A stretch of DNA of 64,000 nt, from the NCBI GenBank assembly GCA_949358305.1, contig OX442320.1, positions 8,014,259-8,078,258 on the forward strand. Reading direction: 5' to 3'. The notes under the pieces are model-generated. The model made no database searches and was not told the origin of the DNA. It saw only the letters and a list, made by a program, of their open reading frames with translations. Source of the stretch: Strigamia acuminata (taxonomy: Eukaryota > Arthropoda > Chilopoda > Geophilomorpha > Linotaeniidae). The position numbers were made by a program, and so were the translations under genes. Positions 13,701 to 28,700 of this stretch are shown here, piece after piece (within the stretch, counting starts at the first letter, position 1; every line of letters starts with the position of its first letter).

Positions 13701-16700
13701 ACGTGAAAAACTCCAACTTAAAATATCATAATAATAATTTTGATTTTTCTCCACGATTTTGCAGTGCAATGCCACGGCCATGCAGATTGTCCCGAAGATG
13801 CAGTTTGCGAAGGCGGGTTTTGCATTAATCCCTGTTTTGCAAACAATCCCTGCACACCGGAAGCGATGTGTCGCATGGAGCAGCATCGGCCGCTGTGTGT
13901 TTGTCCGCCTGGGTACGACGGAAGGACCAGGACCGACTGTTACGGTAAAGGAAAACATTTTTTTCTATCAAGCAGTCTTGCAATGACGCTCTAAGTGAGG
14001 GAATTTTTAAGCTGTGGTGGATTTATGGCTTGAGTTACGTAGGTAAACAAAAGCGTTTTGTTTATTTACTTTCGGTGTCAGTGAATGCGCATTTTCTACG
14101 GTCGTTTGATTTCTGGCGATTGCGCTGTAATGCGGACGAGCTTTGAGCTAATATATAAAACAAGTGTCGCATTTGATATAATATTAATGCATGAATGAGC
14201 AAAAAAGCTGATTTTTATCTTTTAAAAGCACTAAAACTCGCGAAAAAGAAAAACAGTCTTTGACGTATAATCATCATCTTCGCCATTTCTCCCACTTTTC
14301 TCATCTTTGATATTATTTATGTTATTTAGCGATACCTGGATACGAACCTAGTACCGTTACACAAACACCCTTCACTATCACTACTTACCACCCAGAATTT
14401 TTCACACATTCCTCCAGAATTCCACATTCGGACGGCCCCGATTTGACGCTAACAAAATTGACACAAAAACCGATCACAGAAACACAGAGTCCTCTAACAA
14501 CGCTCCCACCCGCAACCCAACCCATCACCACATTGCCACAAGTCACACATCGTCCAGGTCAGCGTTGTTACATTGACAGCGATTGTCCTGTCGCTCGAAA
14601 ATGCGTGGACGGCCAATGCGTAGATCCGTGCACTCTGCCGGGTGCCTGCGGTAGGAATGCAACGTGCCGCGCAGTCGCACATGTTTGGACATGCACTTGT
14701 CCACGCGGCCGACTTGGCGACCCCAAAATAGAATGTTTCGCAGGTAAAAAAATTTATCCTTCACCGTAGTCTTCTCTTTCTTCTGTTTTCTTTCTTCTTT
14801 CTATATTTGAAATTATCAACAAATTTATATATTTTTCCGTTTCTTCACGTTTCCTTTCTCATGTATAACAACCATAGAGAGAGATTTCTTTTTCTTCTTA
14901 GCCACGTCGACACCACACTCTGAACTTTCATCCACAACTTCCTTTACCCCTCACTCTTGTCGCCGCGACAGTAGCTGCCCCACTGGTTTGGCTTGCGTGG
15001 ATGGGTCGTGCGTAGACCCTTGCCAACTCCGAGGAGTTTGTGGTGAAAATACTCAGTGTACAGTTAAAGGACATCGCGCTGTTTGCACTTGTTTACCCGA
15101 ATACGAGGGTGATCCTCGTTTGGCTTGTCATCCAGGTAGATTGAAACAAAAATGAAATTTTTAAAAAAAAAAATATTTTTTTTTCTCTCTAAACAAGAAC
15201 AAAAATTAACTAGAAATTCCATCTTTTATAACTAAAATCATTTTTCTAACTAAAAATAATAATGAAATAAGCTTGACGGCTTTAAGCTTTAAATAATCGT
15301 CGTTGTTTTTGAATAAATGATTAACTAAAAATAAAAATCTAAACAGAACCAAAGGGGAACAACACTGTGATTTCGCCGCCAATCGTTATCAAAATACCAT
15401 CAACTGCGACGCCGCGCCCTGGCTGTCGACGACACGCCGACTGCCCTGCACAACAATCGTGCATTGCGGGGCAGTGTCAATCACCGTGCGATGTGGTTGA
15501 CGTGTGCGCTCACAACGCGCTGTGTAAAGTAGTGATGAATAGAGTTGTTTGCACTTGTCCTCGTGGGTTCAGGGGCAATCCTAAGGTGTCTTGCGAACCA
15601 GGTAAATTACAATCGAAATATAATTAAACGAAATATCAAATTAACTAATTTCTAATTTATTTATCAAACTAAATTTTTTTTTAATTTAAATAATAATTTC
15701 ATTAATTCTTTTACATGGCAGTGAATATTTTCCCAGTAACCACGTCTCCGGACGCTGTGTGCGGGCTAGACTCGGACTGTGTGCTCGCGTTGGCGTGTAT
15801 TAAGTTGGAGTGTAGAGATCCGTGCGAGTGGTTCAAACCGTGCGGACAAAACGCCGAGTGCCGAGTAAACACACACAGAGCCGTGTGCTATTGTATGCCC
15901 AATTATGAGGGAGATCCCCTAGTCGCGTGTAATGCAGGTATAATTGATTTGTTTGCAAATTTGAGTGGAATGTTGTGGGGATTTAATTTAATTTATAATA
16001 TAAATTGTTTAATACAACTAAAGTCTAAAAAATAAATAATAGAGTAGAAAAATGAACTAATTATGCTTAAAACGAGTGTTTTCTTTGTCGCTGTAGACAG
16101 GTTTCACTGTAAATGAATGTATTTCACACTGTTGCACACTGTTTTTATTGTTTTTTTTTTCCTAATTGTGATTGAAATTCACAGTTTCTGCACCACCAAC
16201 TGCACCTCCTACTCTTTCTCCTACTCCACCCGCACAGGGTTGCGCGAGTCACTCAGAGTGCTCTTCCAACTTGGCATGTCTCGCTAAAGAATGCAGAGAT
16301 CCATGCACGTGGAGGAAGTCGCCTTGTGGAACGTTAGCCAAATGTAAAACTGAGAATCATCGTGCGAAATGTAGTTGTCCTGTTGGATACACTGGAAATC
16401 CGTTGTCCAAGTGCACAAGAGGTATGAAATGAACGACATAACGTTAAAATAACAAAAACTAAACTAATAACAATTTAAAATAAATAAACTGTGTGTATAC
16501 ACAGGCTTTATTAATTAATTAATATAAATAATAATTAATTTATTTTAAAAATTAATAATTTAATGTGTAAATTGAATTAACTACCAACATTTTCAGAACA
16601 ATTTCTTTAATTCTCACTTTTTTTAACACACAAACGACGCCATTTTGATTTTTGGAGAACAATTTTTGATTTTTAAGTTCAATCAAGATGGCGTTTATCT

Positions 16701-19700
16701 ATTTTCATTCTTTATTGTTTTTCTACACTTCCTTAATTGTTTTTATCACTGACTTGACGAATTTTTAATTTTAGTCATAGTCACTCCCTCCCCTCGACCT
16801 CCGACGGTCACACCCACTTCGAGACCCGTGTGTGCACGTGATTCCGATTGTCCCTACGAACTCGCATGTATCGAAGAATCATGTCTGAATCCATGCGAGT
16901 GGTACAAACCGTGCGGACCTAATGCCGAGTGTCGCGTGAATACACACAGGGCTGTTTGTGCATGTTTGCCGGGTTTCGAAGGCGATCCTCAATTAGGATG
17001 CACCAAAGGTACGAATCACATCTATTTGCACCATCTTTCTCTTCTGGAACTGTCATTTCTTTTAACATTTTTTTTCCGTTTCTTTTCGTATTGTTTTTTA
17101 CTTACACTTGTGTATGGTGTGTTTGAGCTCTTGAGAAGTTCGTGGGAGGGTTTTAGTTTTATTTATTACGCTATTTTCCATTCTTATGGCCTCATGGAAC
17201 TTGGATTTTTTTTTTTTATAAATTCCGAATTTCACTTCTAAATTTTCAACTTAAATTTAAATTTTTTGTTTTGTAAATATAAATAATTATTTTAACTAAA
17301 GTGGCATTGACACCGACTACTGAAATCCCAATAAGACGGAACGGTACTGACGTTGAATGCAAATCTAATGCTGAGTGCGACTCGGATCGCGCATGCGTTG
17401 ATAAGTTCTGCATTGATCTGTGTCTGAAGAACTCTTGTCGCGTGGGAACTGTATGCAGGGTGTACAACCATAAAACCTCGTGTTTTCCAGGTACTGAAAC
17501 GAAAAAAAAGAATTTTTTAAAATGGGAAATCGGGTTGGGACGTTAAAGGTAAGTCGTAGGGTGTGTGAATTCGGGTGCGAAAGATGTGTGAATTAGTGAA
17601 TTGTGAATGCAAAAACCCATACAAACACGAAACACCGAAACGAAACACAAACAAAATAACGCAACAAAAAAATCTCAAACATAAAAGAAAAGCAGTTTAA
17701 TCAGCAATTATTAAAAAAATAATTAAAAATTAAAACAAAACAAATCAACACACACCTAAAGCGAAAAATGTTTACATTTGTTTCCAGCACTTAAAAAGAA
17801 ACATTTATTGCCATTGATAGTTCAACCGACATCACCACCACGAGTCTGCATCCGCGACTCGGATTGTCCCTACGATTTAGCGTGTATAGAAAACGACTGC
17901 AGGAATCCGTGCACGTGGTATTTACCTTGTGCACCCCACGCCGATTGCACGATTAATTCGCACCGTGCAGTGTGCAGGTGCAAAGAAGGGTTTCGAGGAA
18001 ATCCTTTAACGTCTTGCACCAAAGGTAGAAAGGTTTTACTGACTAAAAGCGCACAAATTACATTTAATTCCTTTTGAATCAAGTTGAAGAAGTCACTTCT
18101 GCGCCTGTTTGTGTAAGGGATTCCGATTGCCCGTACGATAAAGCGTGCATAAAGGAAGATTGTCGCAATCCGTGCGATTGGTACAGCCCTTGCGCACTAA
18201 ATGGAAAGTGTAAAGTACAAACGCATCGGGCAGTTTGCTCGTGTTTGGCGGGTTTTCAAGGCAACCCTTTAGAATCGTGCCAAAGAGGTAGAAATTAAAT
18301 TCCTCCGTGTGTAATTTGTGTGGTTGATTAATTGGTTCTGTATTAGTAACGACGACTGCGCCTGTGTGCGTGCGAGATTCTGATTGTCCTTACGATCGAG
18401 CTTGCGTCGAGAAAGATTGTCGCAATCCTTGCGATTGGTACAAACCGTGCGCAGCAAATGCCGAGTGTTCCGTGAGTTCGCATCGAGCAGTCTGCAGATG
18501 CGCAGTTGGTTTTGAAGGGTTAAATCCATTGGTAGAATGCAAGAAAGGTAAATTTTGATGTAGAAAAACGATGTAAACTTGTTTAATTTAAATTTGGATG
18601 CAGTTAACCCTCCGATTTGTGTGCGTGATTCCGACTGTCCAAACGACAAAGCATGTATTGAAAAAGATTGTCGCAATCCTTGCGAATTCCGGTCTCCTTG
18701 CACTAAAAATGCGCTTTGCCAGTGCGTCAAGCACAGGGCAGTGTGCACTTGCATAGAGGGCTATGAAGGAAATCCACTCGTTTCTTGCCGTTTAGGTACG
18801 GAATTGAGTTTAATAGTGGAAGGATTTGCACAAATTTGATTTTTAAAATGGTTAATTTAGTTATTACATCACCTCCGCCAGTTTGCGTACGAGATTCGGA
18901 CTGCCCGTACGACGCGGCGTGCATTAAAGAAGATTGTCGCAATCCATGCGAATGGTACAAACCGTGCGCTCAGTACGCGGAATGTAAAGTCAACTCGCAC
19001 CGAGCAGTTTGCACCTGTTTGCCGAGTTATGAGGGAAATCCTTTGGTGTCTTGCACACAAGGTATTGATCAAGTTGGAAACGAAGTTGGTACGAATGATG
19101 TTAATATGGTTTTTAGTAAGGGCACCTGCGCCGATTTGTGCGAGGGACTCGGATTGCTCGTACGACAGGGCGTGTATCAAGGAGGATTGTCGCAATCCGT
19201 GCGATTGGTACAAACCGTGCGCGGAGAATGCGCAGTGCAAAGTGAATTCGCACAGAGCAGTTTGCTCGTGTCTGCCCGGTTACGAAGGGAATCCCTCGTT
19301 GAGTTGTTCCAGAGGTAAAAATTGGATTTGAATTTATTTGTTGGAGTGTAATTTAAACTATGTGGTAGTTACAACACCTGCACCGATTTGTGTACGCGAT
19401 TCGGATTGTCCGTACGATAAAGCGTGCATCAAGGAAGATTGTAGGAATCCGTGTACGTGGTATAAACCTTGCACGCAGAATGCGGAGTGTAAGGTGACTT
19501 CTCATAGAGCCGTTTGCACCTGTTTACCGGGTTATGAAGGAAACCCTTTGACCAGTTGTTTTAAAGGTATAAAATGCATGATTCTCCCGAGTTTGCATCA
19601 CCAAAGCTTGCAGAAATCACGTGATTGTGGCTCTAACTGAAGCAATGTCAAGTCCTAGCTCAACTAAAGTTCATTGTTTTAAGGCAATATTAATAACGTT

Positions 19701-22700
19701 TAATAATAACAGTGAAACAAATGCATTTAAAATAAATCACTTTCATTATCACACGCACAAATTTGATTAATTCATCAAAAATAACACAAAAATTGATCAT
19801 TTTAAAGTGAAAATTGATTTTTAAAATATTGATTAGTAACTACTACGGCACCACCACCGATTTGCGTACGAGATTCGGATTGTCCTTACGATAAAGCGTG
19901 TATTAAAGAAGATTGTCGCAATCCTTGCGACTGGTATAAACCGTGCGCTCAGTATGCGCAGTGTAATGTCAATTCCCATAGAGCAGTTTGCACTTGTTTA
20001 CCCGGCTACGAGGGCAATCCCTCGATAAGTTGCTCCAGAGGTAAAAAAATAAAAAAAAGTAATTAAATCCACTAAAATTTATTAATAATTTTATAAATAG
20101 TCACTACTCCTGCTCCGATATGTGTCCGTGATTCGGATTGTCCGTACGATAAAGCGTGCATTCAGAAGGATTGTAGAAATCCCTGCACCTGGTACAAACC
20201 TTGTGCGCAGAATGCGGAGTGTAAAGTCAATTCACACAGAGCAGTTTGTGCCTGTTTCCCGGGTTACGAAGGAAACCCGCTATTAAATTGTTACCGAGGT
20301 ATAAAAACACAGAAACTAAACACCAAACTAAACTCTAAATTAATGCAAACACGACTAAACACATTTTAATAATCAGTGACGACAACCACACCACCTCCGA
20401 TTTGTGTTCGAGATTCGGACTGTCCGTACGATAAAGCGTGTATTAAAGAAGACTGCCGCAATCCATGCACGTGGTATTCACCCTGTGCACAAAATGCGGA
20501 CTGTCGTGTCAATTCGCACAGAGCTGTCTGTACATGCACACCGGGCTATGAAGGAAATCCTTTGATTTCTTGTGTCAAAGGTATCACTTCTCTTCTTCCT
20601 TTAATTTTATTTATTTAGCGGTGAAATGTTCTTGTTTAAAAATGTTTCTACTTTTCAAACTAGTGGTAACTCCAGCACCAATTTGTGTACGGGATTCTGA
20701 TTGTCCTCGCGATAAAGCGTGTATCAAAGAGGACTGTCGCGACCCCTGTACGTGGTACAAACCTTGTGGTCAAGAGGCGCAATGTAAGGTGGAAGTGCAT
20801 CGTGCTGTCTGTGCTTGTCTGGTTGGATATGAAGGAAACCCTTTGGTTTCTTGTTCAAAAGGTATTTGGTGATGGTCATTTCAATTCTTTTTGGTGGGTC
20901 AGTGGTCAATATGTGGTATTTATTATTTAATGGTGATTTGGAATTTTGTATCTGGTTTATTCTCCACTGAATCTACCCAGAAGGAAATGTTTTGGTTGTT
21001 TTGTTTGGTTTTTCTTCTATTTATTACTTTTCTTGTAACCTTTACCTAACAGTGACTCCGAGGCCTCCTATTTGTGTACGAGATTCAGACTGTGCGTTTG
21101 ATAAGTCGTGTATTCAGGAAGATTGTCGCAATCCGTGCGAATGGTACAAACCGTGCACGCAAAATGCTCAGTGCAAAGCCATTACGCACAGGGCAGTTTG
21201 CACTTGTTTACCCGGTTATGAAGGCAACCCATTGGTTGCTTGCAATCCAGGTAAACGTCAGATGGGATTAATTTGCTGATGGACGGGGATGAGTTTTTAT
21301 TTTGTATTTAAATTTATGTTAGTCACGACACCGTCACCGATTTGTGTGCGGGATTCCGATTGTCCGTACGATAAAGCGTGCATCAAGGAAGATTGTCGCA
21401 ATCCGTGCGATTGGTATAAGCCTTGTGCGGTAAATGCCGAGTGTAAAGTGACTGAACATCGCGCTGTTTGCACCTGTTTAGCCGATCATGAAGGCAACCC
21501 GTCAGTTGCGTGCACCAGAGGTGACAGAATAAGAGCTTGCGCTTGATTGTAGCAATTTGTCGATGTAGTTTAGTGTCGTGTGGCTTGCTAAGCTTGGCTA
21601 GAGCGGTTTGTTTTTGTTTTTTAAAAGTTTGTTAATTTGTAGTTGAACCACCGCCGATATGCGTTCGCGATTCGGATTGTCCGTTTGATAAAGCGTGTAT
21701 CAAGGACGATTGTCGCAATCCTTGCGATTGGTACAAACCTTGCGGACAAAATGCAGACTGTAAAGTGAATACACACAGAGCTGTGTGCACGTGTTTGCCG
21801 GGTTATGAAGGGAATCCGCTTGTTTCTTGTTTTAAAGGTATATTGTAGTGTTAAGATAGGATTAAGGATTGAGATAGGATGTAGGAATCGTGTAATGTGG
21901 ATTTTTTTTAAATGATTGATTGTGCAGAGTCTAAGTAAATTGGATTGAATGTGTTTTGGTTTTTAAAATCGTCATGAACGGTCGTGTAATTTTGGCGTTT
22001 GATTTAATTAGTGAGTACACCACCACCGCCAGTTTGTGTTCGTGATTCGGATTGTCTAGCTGACAAGGCGTGCATCAAAGAGGACTGTCGCAATCCGTGC
22101 GATTGGTACAAACCATGCGCTCAAAATGCTGTTTGTAAAGTGAATGAGCATAGAGCCGTTTGCACTTGTGCAGCTGGCTATGAAGGGAATCCATTAGTTG
22201 CTTGCACAAGGGGTATAAAATTTGGATTTTTAATTTTTGATTTTTGTGTGTGAAAATATATTATTATTTTTTTAAAGTTACAACACCTAAACCGATTTGT
22301 GTTCGCGACTCGGATTGCATCCACGACAAGGCGTGCATCAAAGAGGACTGTAGAAACCCGTGTGATTGGTACAAACCGTGCGGACAAAATGCCGAATGCA
22401 GAGTTAACACTCACAGAGCTGTTTGCATTTGTCAACCTGGATATGAAGGAAATCCTCTAGTGTCGTGCTTCAGAGGTAGACATTTTAGATATTTGTTTGT
22501 TTGCTTTATTTATTTGTTTTTACATTGAATTGCAGTGACAACGACGAGCACGGAACCAGCGCCCATTTGTCTTCGGGACAACGACTGCCCGTTCGATAAG
22601 GCTTGCATTAAAGACGACTGCAGGAATCCGTGCGATTGGTATAAGCCGTGTGGACAAAATGCTCAATGCAAAGTGATTTCGCACCGACCTGTTTGCACAT

Positions 22701-25700
22701 GCGTGGCTGGTTTTGAGGGAAATCCACTCGTCGCTTGCTTCCAAGGTAGGAGAGGAGATATTTTGATTTATGTCTATTATAAAGTAATTCGAAATGGCAA
22801 TTATAACTGCATAAATTTAAACACGTGCTTAAATAATGCTATTTTTTTGGTTTTAAATAATTTGCAAATTTAATTACAATTTAAAACAAAATAATTATAA
22901 TGATAATTAACAAAATTACACAGTAACTACGCCAGCTAGCCAAGTAAAAATGACTGAATATTACTGCCAGAGTGATGATGAGTGCGAGTCGGATAGAGCG
23001 TGCGTGGAAGGAGATTGTCGCGATTTATGCACGCATAGAGAAAAAGCGTGCGCTACTAATGCTAAATGCACAATGGTTAAACACCAACTCACATGCACTT
23101 GCCCTCCGCAACACGAAGGAAATGCTGCCATCAATTGCACTTTAATAGGTAAACATTAAAAAAAAAATTTAAAAAAAATTTAAAAAAATTAATTAAATTA
23201 ATTAATCAATTAAAAATAACAATTTAAAAAAATCAAAAAAATTAAATAATTAAATAAAAACAATAAATTTAATTTAGTTACAACTCCAGCCCCGATTTGC
23301 ACCCGCGATTCGGATTGTCCCTACGACAAAGCGTGCATCAAAGAGGACTGTCGCAACCCCTGCGACTGGTACAAACCGTGCGGACTAAACGCACTGTGTA
23401 AAGTAACATTACACAAAGCCGTTTGTCATTGTTTGAGCGGTTACGAAGGAAATCCATTAATATCATGCACAGGTAAAACTAAAAATAAATATCAATCTAA
23501 ACACAAAAATACAAAAATCTAATAAACACGCAGCTATTACTCGCGCTCCGATATGCGTACGAGATTCGGATTGCCCTCACGATAAGGCGTGCATCAAGGA
23601 GGATTGTAGGAATCCTTGCACGTGGTACAAACCGTGCGGGCACAATGCAGAGTGCAACGTGAACACGCACAGGGCTGTGTGCACTTGTCTTCACGGATAC
23701 GAAGGGAATCCTGTGGTTTCTTGTTATTTAGGTATTTGTTTGATGGAGGATGTGAGGGGAAATGGATGTATTTTTGGTTTTGTTAAAAGTGACGACGACT
23801 TCGACAACTCAGCGACCGATTTGTGAACGCGACTCGGATTGTCCGTTCGATAAGGCGTGCATCAAGGAGGATTGTAGGGATCCGTGTGATTGGTACAAAC
23901 CGTGTGGACAGAATGCTCAGTGTAAAGCGGTCGCTCATAAGGCCAATTGCCACTGTCTGCTTGGGTATGAGGGAAATGCCTATCTCACGTGTTGGCTAGG
24001 TAAATATAGGTTTAAAAAAAAGAAAAAACGGGAAAATATGACGTCGTGTTGTTGTTTTCGTTTGATTTGATGCGAAAAGTGGATACTGATTTAAGTTTAA
24101 TTGTGTAACTAAAGCCACCACGCCCAAACCCGATGTTGTGGACGAGAAAATCCAGAAGGGGTCTTGCACCGATGATTCTCAGTGCGAGTTTGACACAGCT
24201 TGCGTTGAAGGAAAGTGCCAGAATATGTGCTTGTTGCGGAATTTGTGTCCGCAGTTTATGGCGTGTTTCACGGTTGAACATAAACCTCAATGCAGATGCG
24301 CGTTGGGCCCGGATGGACAAGCACATCCCAATTGCCCGTTAGGTATCAGATTCAGCAGTTGGATTTTTATTTTCTTCACTTTTTTGGTGATTTGAGTGAA
24401 TTCTTCTGGATTTTAAGCTATTTTCTGGTGCTTGATTATCGTTTTTTGTCAGTTTTGATGAACAGTTTCTTCGGCGGCTTGGTTCTCAATTTCCCAGTTT
24501 ATTTAATTGATTGAAATAGAAAACTGATAGTTTATTCTAAATATTTAGTCACTACTACCTCAAAACCTCCGATTTGTGTGCGGGATTCGGATTGCCCGTA
24601 CGACAGAGCGTGTATCAAGGAAGATTGTCGCAATCCGTGCGATTGGTACAAACCGTGCGCACTAAATGCGGCTTGCAAAGTGAATTTACATCGGGCACTT
24701 TGCGCGTGTTTACCCGGCTATGAAGGAAATCCATTAGTTTCTTGCGAAAGAGGTTAGAAATCGGAAGAAATACAAGTTGTCTAGAAGTAAATGAGTAATT
24801 TTGCAGTGACAACCGTTGCACCGCCGATCTGTGTGCAGGATTCTGATTGCTCGTACGACAGAGCGTGTATCAAAGAGGATTGTCGCAATCCGTGCGATTG
24901 GTATAAACCGTGCGCGCACAACGCGTTGTGCAAGGTGACAACTCATCGAGCAGTTTGTTCGTGTTTACACGGTTACGAAGGGAATCCATTAGTCTCTTGC
25001 TCGTTAGGTATTCAACTACTGGTTTACATATTTGATGGAATTGTCTAATGGTTTTTATCGTTTTAAAATGTGCGATTAGTTACTACGACATTGCCCGCTC
25101 CGATTTGCGTGAGGGACTCGGATTGTCCATACGATAGGGCGTGTATCAAGGAGGATTGTCGCAATCCGTGCGAGTGGTATAAACCGTGCGCGCCGAATGC
25201 GTTGTGTAAAGTGGATTCACATAGGGCAGTTTGTTCGTGTTTGCCCTTCTACGAAGGAAATCCATTAGTCGGTTGTTATCCAGGTAAATTAAATCAATAC
25301 AAAATAATAAACAACTTAAAACTAAAAAACAACTAAAACACATTTCTAAACTTTTTAAATTTTTTTAAAAACTAAACTAAAATAAAAACAATCTTTTAAA
25401 ATAAGGTAATTAACAAAACTTAATTTAAAATGTGAATGTAAAAATTTGCAGTTACATTTGCCTAATTACACTAATTTTTGCGATGTATATTTATTAAGTG
25501 ATGTCATTGTTTGTTTTATTTGGTGTCTGTTTGGTGTTTGTTACGGTGAATGTCTTGTATACTGTCTGAATCTGTGGAATGCATTATTTCAGCATTTCTT
25601 GGTACCCTAAGTGTGGTGGTCTCGATACTTCGGAAAAATTCTCCCTTTGAAATTTACTTTAATGATAATAATAAATAGAAAATCCCACGGGGATTGATTT

Positions 25701-28700
25701 CACAGTTACGACCACTCTTAAACCCGTGATAAAGGAGAGGAACGAAACCGTAAGTTGCAAGCAAGACGCCACTTGCCCAGAGAACGAAGCTTGTATCCGT
25801 AACGAATGCCGCGACCCGTGCATTCACTTCAACTCTTGCGGCACTCTGGCTATATGCCGGGTTATCAATCGCCGTACCGTTTGTTCTTGTCCCCCTGGGT
25901 ACCAAGGAAACCCGCTTGTTGCGTGTGCGAAAGGTATATATGCATGTCTGCTGTATGTTCTTACACAAATTAATTTTTACAAAAAACACAACGACACTTT
26001 ATTACAAACAATTCGTACATAATGTATACAATTTCATATATAATGTTTTTATTTTGTTGTTTCATCTTCCAGTCACCACTAGTGAGAAGTCCTCAACCAT
26101 TTCCTTTCCCCCTACAACACCTCCTACTACTCCTGTACTTACTTTAATGACTTCTATTTTCATTGGACCAAGGTCCACAACACAATCGACTACTACCACT
26201 ACCGATACTCCTTTAGCCGGAAGAGAAAATCCCGACGAACAAATCACTAAACCCGGTTGTTCTTTCGATATCCCGGATCAACCTTGCTTCGATATTCCCG
26301 AGTCGAGTACGATTCCATCTACGCAGGTTGTCGAGCAAACTACGCCCGAATCGGGTTGCTTTTCCGACATTCCGGATCAGCCCTGTTTCGACGGGATTCC
26401 GTCCACGGAAACTCCCGAGGTGACCCCAACGGAATCGGGTTGCTTTTCCGATATTCCGGATCAGCCTTGTTTCGACGGGGTTTCGTCCACGGAAACTCCC
26501 GAGGTAACTCCAACGGAATCGGGTTGTTTCTCCGATACCCCGGGCCAACCTTGTTTCGATGGAGTTACTGAGTCTCGGGAGGGTAAAGCGTCGGGAAATA
26601 CTACTTCCGGCACTCCTTCTACTACTCCTCGTACTGTTTCTTGCCACAACAACACTTCATGCTCCGTAGACACGATGTGTATGGATGGCAGTTGCCAAGA
26701 TCCATGTTTGATCTTCCCATGTGGGGAAGCCGCTGTGTGCACGGCCATGATGCATAGGTCCATGTGCACGTGCCCATCTGGGTTCGATGGCGACCCAAAC
26801 AGAAGATGTGTGTTAGGTAAAATGAAAAACAAACAACAAATTTACTATATTCTTTCATCAATTTCATTTTCTTCGCTTGAAAAATCACACTTTTACTTCC
26901 TTTTACATCTTTTTGTACATTTCTTTGATCAGTACATTGCATGATACTTGCACATTTGAGCACATTTTAATTTATTTTTCTTCCATTCTACACACGAGTG
27001 CACTTTTAAAATGTTTATGTTGCATGTTCTATTACTAATGTATATGTCGTGAGATTTTAAACCTTTTGTCGTTGTTTGTGGTTGCCGCTATAGTGACCAC
27101 AGTACGACCACCCATCTGTGTCAGTGACGCGGACTGTTCTTTTGATCGTGCCTGTATTCAAGAAGACTGTCGTGAACCTTGTTCCTGGTACAAACCTTGT
27201 GGACAAAATGCACAGTGTAAAAATACCTTGCACAAAGCTGTCTGTTTCTGCCCGCCTGGCCTCGAAGGCAATCCTTTAGTCTCTTGCACTCAAGGTACTT
27301 ATACTCTCTTCGTTTTTCCAATTTATTGTGTGTGAATGGGTGGAATGGGTAAAACAAATGCGGAAAAGCCAAATTCTGGCTTTGATTTACACTTTTAATG
27401 ACATCTTTTTGCAATTTAGTCACGACACCACCTCCAATCTGCGTGAGAGATTCAGATTGTCCGCACGACAAAGCCTGCATAAAGGAAGATTGCAGAAATC
27501 CGTGCGAGTGGTACAAACCGTGTGGATTAAACGCTGAATGCCGAGTCAATGTTCATCGTGCCGTTTGCATGTGCATAGCCGGCTACGAAGGAAATCCATT
27601 GCAGCAATGCGTGCAAGGTAGGAACGTTTATTTTTCTCTTGTCTCTAAACGATGCACTATTTCTTTGTCTGTATCTTCCGTCTAACTTTCACTCAAATGC
27701 ACCAGTTACTTCACCCGCACCTACCGAAGCACCTGGATGTCGTCGTGATTCCCAATGTCCCATTCATTTGGCCTGCATTCGTCGTGATTGTCGAGACCCG
27801 TGTGCAGAGGGTCAGCAGTGTGGTACGAATGCAAATTGTCGTGTGGTTATTCATCGTCCAGTCTGTTCTTGCTTGCCAAATTACGAAGGCAATCCATTGT
27901 TTTTCTGCCAGCCAGGTATTATCACATCCAATTTATTCTTCTGAAAAATTCGCTTCGCTTTATTAAACTTTGGATATGAAATGACCAGGCCTGTCTTAGT
28001 GGAAATAATATGCTAGTTGGAAGGCAGTGAATTAATGAGAAGGGTTGTGCAGTTGAGCTAATTTTGTGTTGAGCTAGGTTTACACTTGTGTTCACACTAG
28101 GGGCGACGCAACGCAACGCAACGCAGTCTGTTCGCACTGTAGGGCACATGTGAACAGAGCTGAAACAATTGATGTTGCGTCTGGCCAATCAGATGGTTTC
28201 AATGAAACCTGGAATTGGATCTAGTTTTAGAACTATTTCCAGAGTCCGAAAATAACGGCCTGTTTGCATGTGGCAAAGTCTGGCCAACCAGACTTGAATC
28301 GATGAGAGTTGGAGTCGATCGTGATTGGTTGGCCGCAAGACCTTTCCTTGCGTTGTGTCGCTAACTTAAACTTGGAGTTGAAGCAGGAATTGGCGTCAAC
28401 GTCAAGAATCTTTGGACGCAAGCAGCTTGCGTTGCAGCAGTTTTCTTGCGCTGCGTCTAGTGTGGACACAAGTGTGAACCTATCTTTAAAGTATAATCTC
28501 AGTTGACTAGTGGAAGGTTTTAATACGTTTTTGTTTGTTATTCAGTAAAATCAGCTTGGAATAACAATGGTGATTTATGGGAGATACTGGTTTGGTTTTG
28601 GATTTGGTTGAGGTATACTAAATGTTGAAATAATGTGCAATATGTGAAGAATGGTGAGTTGATGGGACCACTGTAAAGTGTATATTTGGTTGAGGCTTCT

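Noticed and set aside
17009-17241. Hydrophobic extension after exon 16775-17008 that could be a membrane segment
   Set aside because: It begins directly at a good donor site (AAAG|GTACG), is T-rich intron sequence, and the next exon joins in phase if it is removed.
26213-26647. 144-residue antisense frame with Arg-rich repeats
   Set aside because: Shadow of the [10 protein letters not shown] coding repeat; repeats in the sense strand make antisense repeats automatically.
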